In this document: one piece after another, positions 13,570 to 17,826 of the stretch
How the letters are laid out: each line of letters begins with the position of its first letter
Position numbering within the stretch: position 1 is the first letter of the stretch
Source: Chitinophagaceae bacterium
GTDB lineage: Bacteria > Bacteroidota > Bacteroidia > Chitinophagales > Chitinophagaceae
Length of the DNA: 17,826 bases
Assembly: GCA_014379785.1 (NCBI GenBank)
Contig: JACMLD010000527.1
Location: 1-17,826, forward strand
Reading direction: 5' to 3'
Program-made: the position numbers and the translations under genes
Notes under the pieces: model-generated
The model's database searches: none
What the model was told of the DNA's origin: nothing
What the model saw: only the letters and a program-made list of their open reading frames with translations

Positions 13570-15864
13570 TTACTGAATGATTGTGACATCAAAAGTGATA
13601 TTGCCAACAGATCTTGGTGTTGATGTCGTGTTTGTAAAACCTATCTGCACGTTTCCCGCACTGATGACTCTCGCCCAGGCAATGCTCATTCCCACTGGCA
13701 GTACAGTTCTCGGATTAACGATCACGGTTGAGTTTACTGTTGCGCCAGTTACAGCTACAGTGATATTGCGACCGTTTTCGAAATCGAATGCTGTACCATC
13801 GTTTATATTGAAACTTCCTTTGATCATATTTGTCAGCACTGTGCCGGTTGATCCCAGTTTGAAGGTGCCGTTTACATCGAGCTTCGCAGCCGGAGCAATG
13901 GTGGCCACGCCGATGTTTCCACTACCGTCGATGCGCATACGCTCATTGGTAGCCTGTGTTGTACCACCCGTCATAAAGACAAGCGCTTTTGAAGCAGAAC
14001 CGGTTCCTATAAGAAGGTCCTGTCCTATATTATACAGATAAGCATCGTTTGCATCGCCCATGACACCTGCGTTGTTGGTGCTGCTGTTGATACCCATGTC
14101 GATAAAGTTGGTGGTTTCAGAACCATTGTCTGCGGTAGCAACCACGTCAGAAGAAGCGTTGGCACCATTTGATTGATTCTGAATGTTAAGCTGGAGATAA
14201 CTGTTGATGCTGCCTTTACCAACGATGGCGTTTACAGATGAAGTGATACCGGCGTCCACTACAAACTTTTCAGGGTTTGTGCCGTTGAATGACGCTGTGC
14301 CGATACTTACTCCGCCAGTAGCGCTGATGCGCATTCTTTCAACATTGTTTGTGATAAAAGGAAGGGCAAAATTTGAAGTGGTACCAAATTTTTCGAGGGT
14401 TGTTACTGCATTGCCATCCTGAATCCATGCAACAGTATTGAGATAAGGTGCTGCGTCAATCCAGCTTGGAGCGTTTCCTGCACCGTTTGATGTAAGAAAA
14501 TATCCTGAGGTTCCTGCAGAGTTGCCAGGCATGAATGCGCCGCTGAGTTTCATATTTCCGGTGATATCGAGTTTTTGTGCCGGTGCATTGTTTCCTATGC
14601 CGACGTTTCCGCTGCCATCTATGCGCATGCGCTCATAAGTTGCCTGTGAAGAACCGCCAGTCATAAATACGAGCGACTTCAACGCGGTTCCTGTGCCAAT
14701 CAGGAAGTTCTGACCCATATTGAAGAGGTATGAATCATTGGCGCCACCAAAAGCGCCTCCAGTGTATCCCGAGCCGTTGATACCAAGGTCTACATAATTA
14801 TTTGTCTCAGTTCCATTGTCTGCGGTTGCAACAAGGTCAGAGCTAGCGCTCGTACCCGTGGAACGGTTCTGAACATTGATTTGAAGATAGTTGTCTATGC
14901 TTCCTTTTCCAGTCATCAGGTTATAGGATGAGGTAACACCCGCATCTATCAGGAGCTTCTCCGGGTTTGTCGCATTGAATGCGTTCGAACCTACAGCCAT
15001 ACGGCCACTTTGCAAGCGCATTATTTCCGACATGCCATTAGCATAATGAAAACTCTTGAAAAGGATGGGCTCATCACCATCGTCACCGATGATAAATTCA
15101 AAACCACCGTTGTTTGCCGTGCCGGTTGATCCAAATTCAAATAGGTCTGTGCCAGCGGCGCTGCCCTTCACACGAAAGTTGCCGTTCACATCTGTAAACA
15201 TTTTTGGTTTATAGAAATCCGCTCCTGGCGCCTCGAACTGAAGTGCTGAACGGACGTAAGTAACTTTTTCGTTGTTGTCGGTATAATCAGGATATCCCTG
15301 GGTGAGCCCGAGGGTCTGCCTGCGGCCAAACTCGAGGTAGGGCTGGTTAAACGATTTGAATACCATCGCCTTGTCGTCTGTGGTACCCAAAAAATTTGAA
15401 GCAAGAATATTTGCATTTCCCACCATGCTCCAGCTTACGGCTGACGATGCACCGACATTACTGGTTATCTGCCAGTTTGTTCCGTTGCTCACTACAGTAA
15501 CCGCAGTGTTCACTTCACTGAGCGTCCATGTAGTGATGCCATCGATTGTCTGTGATGAGGTGGTCGCAATAGTAAGAATGGGTGTTGGACCCGTTGCACT
15601 TGCATTTTTTATATGATAGGTTCGGCCGGCAACACCCACTGCAGTTGGCAGTGTGAGTGTTGTGGCAACATTGCCCGTGAATACTAAATTATTGTCTGTT
15701 GCGGCTGCGGTGGTAGCGCCGGTAAAGGCACGGTATGCGGTCGACAAAGACCCTCTGACATCCAGAGTGGAATTGGGTGATGTTGTTCCTACACCTACCT
15801 GCGCCTGCGTGTTGGCGAAGGTCATAAACGCTGCAAATCCTGCAACAATCAATTTGGTTTTCAT
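13570..15864 (-). CDS. Tail-fibre-like secreted protein with two EKLL modules and no S74 domain (paralogue C)
   Basis: 764 residues. Signal peptide 1-21 (ANTQA before Gln22) then VGVGTTSPNSTLDVRG and an N-terminal beta domain homologous to the other paralogues. SNFLGTTDDKAMVFK (157-171) is a motif seen again in the right-most paralogue. Two EKLL modules lie at 300-417 and 530-647, joined by a linker with LTSNGAGNAPSW and the ALPFITNNVERMR segment. The usual SDARLK chaperone is absent. Instead the protein ends with about 85 residues of a beta-rich domain (about 680-764, IKGSFNINDG... to VTIIQ, with VNPRTVLPVGMSIAWARV), like small beta-sandwich ends of other bacterial and phage fibres. It has a clean stop and no frameshift to a lost S74 domain is evident. 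It may form its own trimer, or be folded with help from its S74 neighbours. Confidence 0.86.
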   Translation of the reverse strand: MKTKLIVAGFAAFMTFANTQAQVGVGTTSPNSTLDVRGSLSTAYRAFTGATTAAATDNNLVFTGNVATTLTLPTAVGVAGRTYHIKNASATGPTPILTIATTSSQTIDGITTWTLSEVNTAVTVVSNGTNWQITSNVGASSAVSWSMVGNANILASNFLGTTDDKAMVFKSFNQPYLEFGRRQTLGLTQGYPDYTDNNEKVTYVRSALQFEAPGADFYKPKMFTDVNGNFRVKGSAAGTDLFEFGSTGTANNGGFEFIIGDDGDEPILFKSFHYANGMSEIMRLQSGRMAVGSNAFNATNPEKLLIDAGVTSSYNLMTGKGSIDNYLQINVQNRSTGTSASSDLVATADNGTETNNYVDLGINGSGYTGGAFGGANDSYLFNMGQNFLIGTGTALKSLVFMTGGSSQATYERMRIDGSGNVGIGNNAPAQKLDITGNMKLSGAFMPGNSAGTSGYFLTSNGAGNAPSWIDAAPYLNTVAWIQDGNAVTTLEKFGTTSNFALPFITNNVERMRISATGGVSIGTASFNGTNPEKFVVDAGITSSVNAIVGKGSINSYLQLNIQNQSNGANASSDVVATADNGSETTNFIDMGINSSTNNAGVMGDANDAYLYNIGQDLLIGTGSASKALVFMTGGTTQATNERMRIDGSGNIGVATIAPAAKLDVNGTFKLGSTGTVLTNMIKGSFNINDGTAFDFENGRNITVAVTGATVNSTVIVNPRTVLPVGMSIAWARVISAGNVQIGFTNTTSTPRSVGNITFDVTIIQ
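13924..14277 (-). repeat. EKLL fibre module, copy 3 (second module of paralogue C)
   Basis: Encodes about residues 530-647. Core wording: NPEKFVVDAG, GKGSINSYLQLNIQN, ASSDVVATADNGSETTNFID, MGINSSTNNAGVMG, DAYLYNIGQDLLIGTG and VFMTGGTTQATNERMRIDG. It closely resembles copy 6 at the right edge, so the two may be the most recent duplicates or exchanged by recombination. Confidence 0.85.
14614..14967 (-). repeat. EKLL fibre module, copy 4 (first module of paralogue C)
   Basis: Encodes about residues 300-417. Core wording: PEKLLIDAG, GKGSIDNYLQINVQNRS, ASSDLVATADNGTETNNYVD, LGINGSGY, DSYLFNMGQNFLIGTG and VFMTGGSSQATYERMRIDG. Confidence 0.85.
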
Positions 15865-15878
15865 AGAATTTGGTATTG

Positions 15879-17826
15879 TTATTTTGTCTTTTTAAGATTT
15901 TCGATTTCCTTTTTCGCCAGCTCGAGATCAGCTTTCAGTTCTTTGATGGCATTGATTAGTACAGGAACGAGTTCGGCGTAGTTCATACCCAGGTTTTCTT
16001 TCGTTTCGTCACCAGCTACCACCTCAGGTACAATTTTCTTTACTTCCTGTGCGAGCAATCCGATTTTGTTTCCGGGACTGTTGTCGATCCAATTGTATTT
16101 CACAGGTTGCATCTGCATCACTTCTTTCAATCCGTAAGGCAATGCAACGATGTCTTTTTTCAAACGTGCGTCTGAAGTTTGTATGACACCATTGGCAGAC
16201 CATACTGCGCTCCATCTTGTACCATTTGCTCCCAGCGTGTAGGCATTATCAGCACCTGGCAGCAAACCAGCATTTGTAACACGCATACGTTCAGTTCCTG
16301 TGTTTGCAAATGTGGTGTAAAAAATCAGCGACTTGTTATTTCCTCCGTTGCCGATTACAAAATCGTTACCGGTAGCGTAGAGATAAGCTGTGTTGGCCCC
16401 ACCCAGTACACCAGTTGTAGGATATGAGCTCGAGTTGATACCCATATCGATAAAATTAGCGGTCTCGGAACCATTGTCTGCAGTTGCAACTATATCAGAA
16501 GACGCAGCAGTGCCATTCGACTGGTTCTGAATATTCAATTGCAGGTAGTTATTGATAGATCCTTTTCCGCTGATTACGTTGTAAGAAGTGGTTGTACCGG
16601 CATCTACCAGGAGTTTTTCACGGTTTGAACCATTGAAGTTTTCTGAGCCGATACCTACTGAAACTGCAGTGTTGGCCTTTTCGCCCAGCACAATTGTATT
16701 GGCCAGAGTGGCCGCGGCTTTGTAACCAATGGCAGTCGAATTTGCACCTGAGACACTGGAAAGTGCTCCGAACGCACTTGCATTGGCAGCGAATCCCGTA
16801 GCAGCGCTGGTACCTATTGCTATTCCGTTGGTGCCATCAACCGAAGCGGCATTTCCGATTGCGTTTGCGCCGGAAATACTAAAAGCGACATCAGCCAATG
16901 TACCTATGGCCATACTGTTTGGACTATTTACTACTGCCGAAGTTCCGATGGCAATTGAGCTGATACCATTAGAGGTTGTGCGCGCAGCTGCACTTGTATT
17001 GCTGCCAATGGCAACGGCATTGTTTGCACTGGCATGAGCGTTGGTACCTATTGAAACTGCATCGGAAATACTGTAAGCGATCGATGCTGATGCTCCGAGG
17101 GCTATTGATGCCACACTGTTTGCATTTGCGCCGTTGCCAATCGAAAAAGCGTTATCGGCATTTGAAATGGCGCTATTGCCTATCGCGAAAGAGTTATCTC
17201 CATTTATGGCGGAATTGTTCCCTATGGCAAATGAATTGGGTTGATTGAAACCAATGGTAGCCCCGCTGCCCATTGCATATGAATTTGATGAGTTATTGGT
17301 TGTTGCTGTAAGACCGATTGCAGTTGAAGTGGATTCAAATCTCGCAACCTGTGCGTTGTTTACGCGAAACGACAATCCCTGCGCGTCTGTAGTGCCCAAA
17401 AAGTTGGTGGCTGGATTTGTACCGGCATTGCCAAGAGTAGACCAGTTACCGAGGCCGGCTGCGCTTAATTTTTTTACAAGACCATTGCTGATGGTAAGTA
17501 CGCTGTCAGAAGCAGCGCCGGTCTGCACACCACTCAGAAAAAGCGGGTTTGTGCCCACCACATGCAGTTTGTATGAAGGGATAACGCCGATGCCTACATT
17601 ACCGGAACCGTCCACACGCATTCTTTCATTGGCAGACTGCGTAGTGCCGCCGGTCATGAAGATGAGTGATTTTGAAGAAGAGCCGGTTCCTATCAGGAGA
17701 TTTTGCCCTAAATTATATAGGTAAGCATCATTTGCAACACCCATAATACCGCTGCTGTTGGTACTACTGTTGATACCCATATCGATGTAGTTGGTTGTTT
17801 CAGATCCATTGTCTGCTGTGGCAACC
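15879..17826 (-). CDS. Tail-fibre/YadA-head-like protein with C-terminal S74 chaperone domain, 5' end outside the window (paralogue D)
   Basis: The reading frame stays open to the right edge, so the N-terminus and signal peptide are not seen; 649 codons are visible. At the edge the frame reads VATADNGSETTNYID, the middle of an EKLL-type module, so the internal ATG at 17780 is not the true start. Next come GNVGIGV, NFLGTTDAQGLSFRVNN and then about 14 head repeats (17303-16671) of the form NxxAIGxxAxxxxx. A full EKLL module covers 16622-16281. Then SDARLK and a complete S74 domain (LPYGLKEVMQMQPVKYNW, NKIGLLAQEVKKIVPEVV, LGMNYAELVPVLINA) lead to a terminal coiled coil (LADLELAKKEIENLKK-like). 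It lies 14 bp upstream of paralogue C. No YadA-type membrane anchor is present, so it is not a conventional trimeric autotransporter. Confidence 0.88.
   Translation of the reverse strand, partial: VATADNGSETTNYIDMGINSSTNSSGIMGVANDAYLYNLGQNLLIGTGSSSKSLIFMTGGTTQSANERMRVDGSGNVGIGVIPSYKLHVVGTNPLFLSGVQTGAASDSVLTISNGLVKKLSAAGLGNWSTLGNAGTNPATNFLGTTDAQGLSFRVNNAQVARFESTSTAIGLTATTNNSSNSYAMGSGATIGFNQPNSFAIGNNSAINGDNSFAIGNSAISNADNAFSIGNGANANSVASIALGASASIAYSISDAVSIGTNAHASANNAVAIGSNTSAAARTTSNGISSIAIGTSAVVNSPNSMAIGTLADVAFSISGANAIGNAASVDGTNGIAIGTSAATGFAANASAFGALSSVSGANSTAIGYKAAATLANTIVLGEKANTAVSVGIGSENFNGSNREKLLVDAGTTTSYNVISGKGSINNYLQLNIQNQSNGTAASSDIVATADNGSETANFIDMGINSSSYPTTGVLGGANTAYLYATGNDFVIGNGGNNKSLIFYTTFANTGTERMRVTNAGLLPGADNAYTLGANGTRWSAVWSANGVIQTSDARLKKDIVALPYGLKEVMQMQPVKYNWIDNSPGNKIGLLAQEVKKIVPEVVAGDETKENLGMNYAELVPVLINAIKELKADLELAKKEIENLKKTK
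16281..16622 (-). repeat. EKLL fibre module, copy 5 (paralogue D)
   Basis: Lies between the YadA-like head repeats and the S74 domain. Core wording: REKLLVDAGTTTSYNVISG, GKGSINNYLQLNIQNQS, ASSDIVATADNGSETANFID, MGINSSSY, AYLYATGNDFVIGNG, LIFYTTF and TERMRV. It is slightly shorter than the other complete copies. Confidence 0.85.
16671..17303 (-). repeat. About 14 YadA-head-like repeats (approximately 42 bp period)
   Basis: The encoded protein repeats roughly every 14 residues with the core A-I-G: NSFAIGNNSAINGD, NSFAIGNSAISNAD, SSIAIGTSAVVNSP, NGIAIGTSAATGFA, NSTAIGYKAAATLA and similar. A few units are stretched by two to six residues. This is the left-handed parallel beta-roll pattern of trimeric adhesin heads such as YadA. 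It ends at NTIVLGEKANTAVS, just before an EKLL module. Confidence 0.85.
17613..17826 (-). repeat. EKLL fibre module, copy 6, truncated by window edge (paralogue D)
   Basis: Only the second half is visible: VATADNGSETTNYID, MGINSSTNSSGIMG, DAYLYNLGQNLLIGTG, LIFMTGGTTQSANERMRVDG. It closely matches copy 3, and the first half should lie just beyond the right edge. Confidence 0.8.

Noticed and set aside
13570..13842. Frameshifted S74 domain at the end of paralogue C
   Set aside because: No SDARLK or LGMNYAELV wording appears in the other frames near the end. The actual C-terminus reads as an intact beta-rich domain with a normal stop.
16671..17303. CRISPR array or tandem DNA repeat
   Set aside because: The approximately 42 bp periodicity is the codon image of a 14-residue protein repeat, with no identical direct repeats or unique spacers.
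15879..17780. Complete gene starting at the internal ATG 17780
   Set aside because: The frame stays open upstream to the window edge, with conserved module sequence continuing (VATADNGSETTNYID), so the true start lies outside.
8622..17826. Prophage or phage-tail gene cluster
   Set aside because: The proteins resemble tail fibres, but they have signal peptides. No capsid, terminase, portal, baseplate, lysis or integrase gene is seen, and one gene carries a T9SS tail.

Overview
The window looks like a chromosomal segment of a Bacteroidota bacterium, probably of the Chitinophagaceae type. The signs are a type IX secretion (T9SS) C-terminal sorting domain, promoter -7 boxes of the form TAnnTTTG, A/T-rich leaders without clear Shine-Dalgarno sequences, a CcmB/CcmC/CcmD-family cluster and a Bacteroidota-type Kdo transferase. 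No tRNA, rRNA, CRISPR, insertion sequence or integrase was found. Genes are tightly packed, and no gene-free gap exceeds about 110 bp.

Left part (1-4812), cell-envelope sugars. A minus-strand operon runs from a WbpE-like PLP sugar aminotransferase through UDP-glucose 6-dehydrogenase (ugd) to an NAD-dependent sugar-nucleotide epimerase/decarboxylase cut by the left edge. Divergent from it is waaA (Kdo transferase, GTG start). The 3' end of waaA overlaps by 28 bp the end of a convergent unknown gene with a conserved C-terminal domain.

Middle part (4813-8621), housekeeping. Thymidine kinase (tdk) overlaps ccmB by 4 bp. After a short gap with a candidate internal promoter come ccmC and a CcmD-family gene, which belong to haem handling for cytochrome c maturation. 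A glutamate dehydrogenase follows. A strong hairpin at 8569-8597 separates this block from the next one, which converges on it.

Right part (8622-17826), the most interesting region. A minus-strand, tightly coupled set of five genes encodes secreted repetitive proteins: four tail-fibre-like paralogues followed by a T9SS-sorted protein. Three of the fibres end in an S74 intramolecular chaperone domain with the SDARLK Ser-Lys motif and a C-terminal coiled coil. The fourth ends in an unrelated beta-rich domain. The right-most fibre, cut by the window edge, also has about 14 YadA-head-like repeats. A roughly 118-residue module beginning EKLLxDAG occurs six times across the four fibres. I infer a multi-subunit surface fibre or adhesin locus built from phage-tail-like parts. 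Its function is not known to me.
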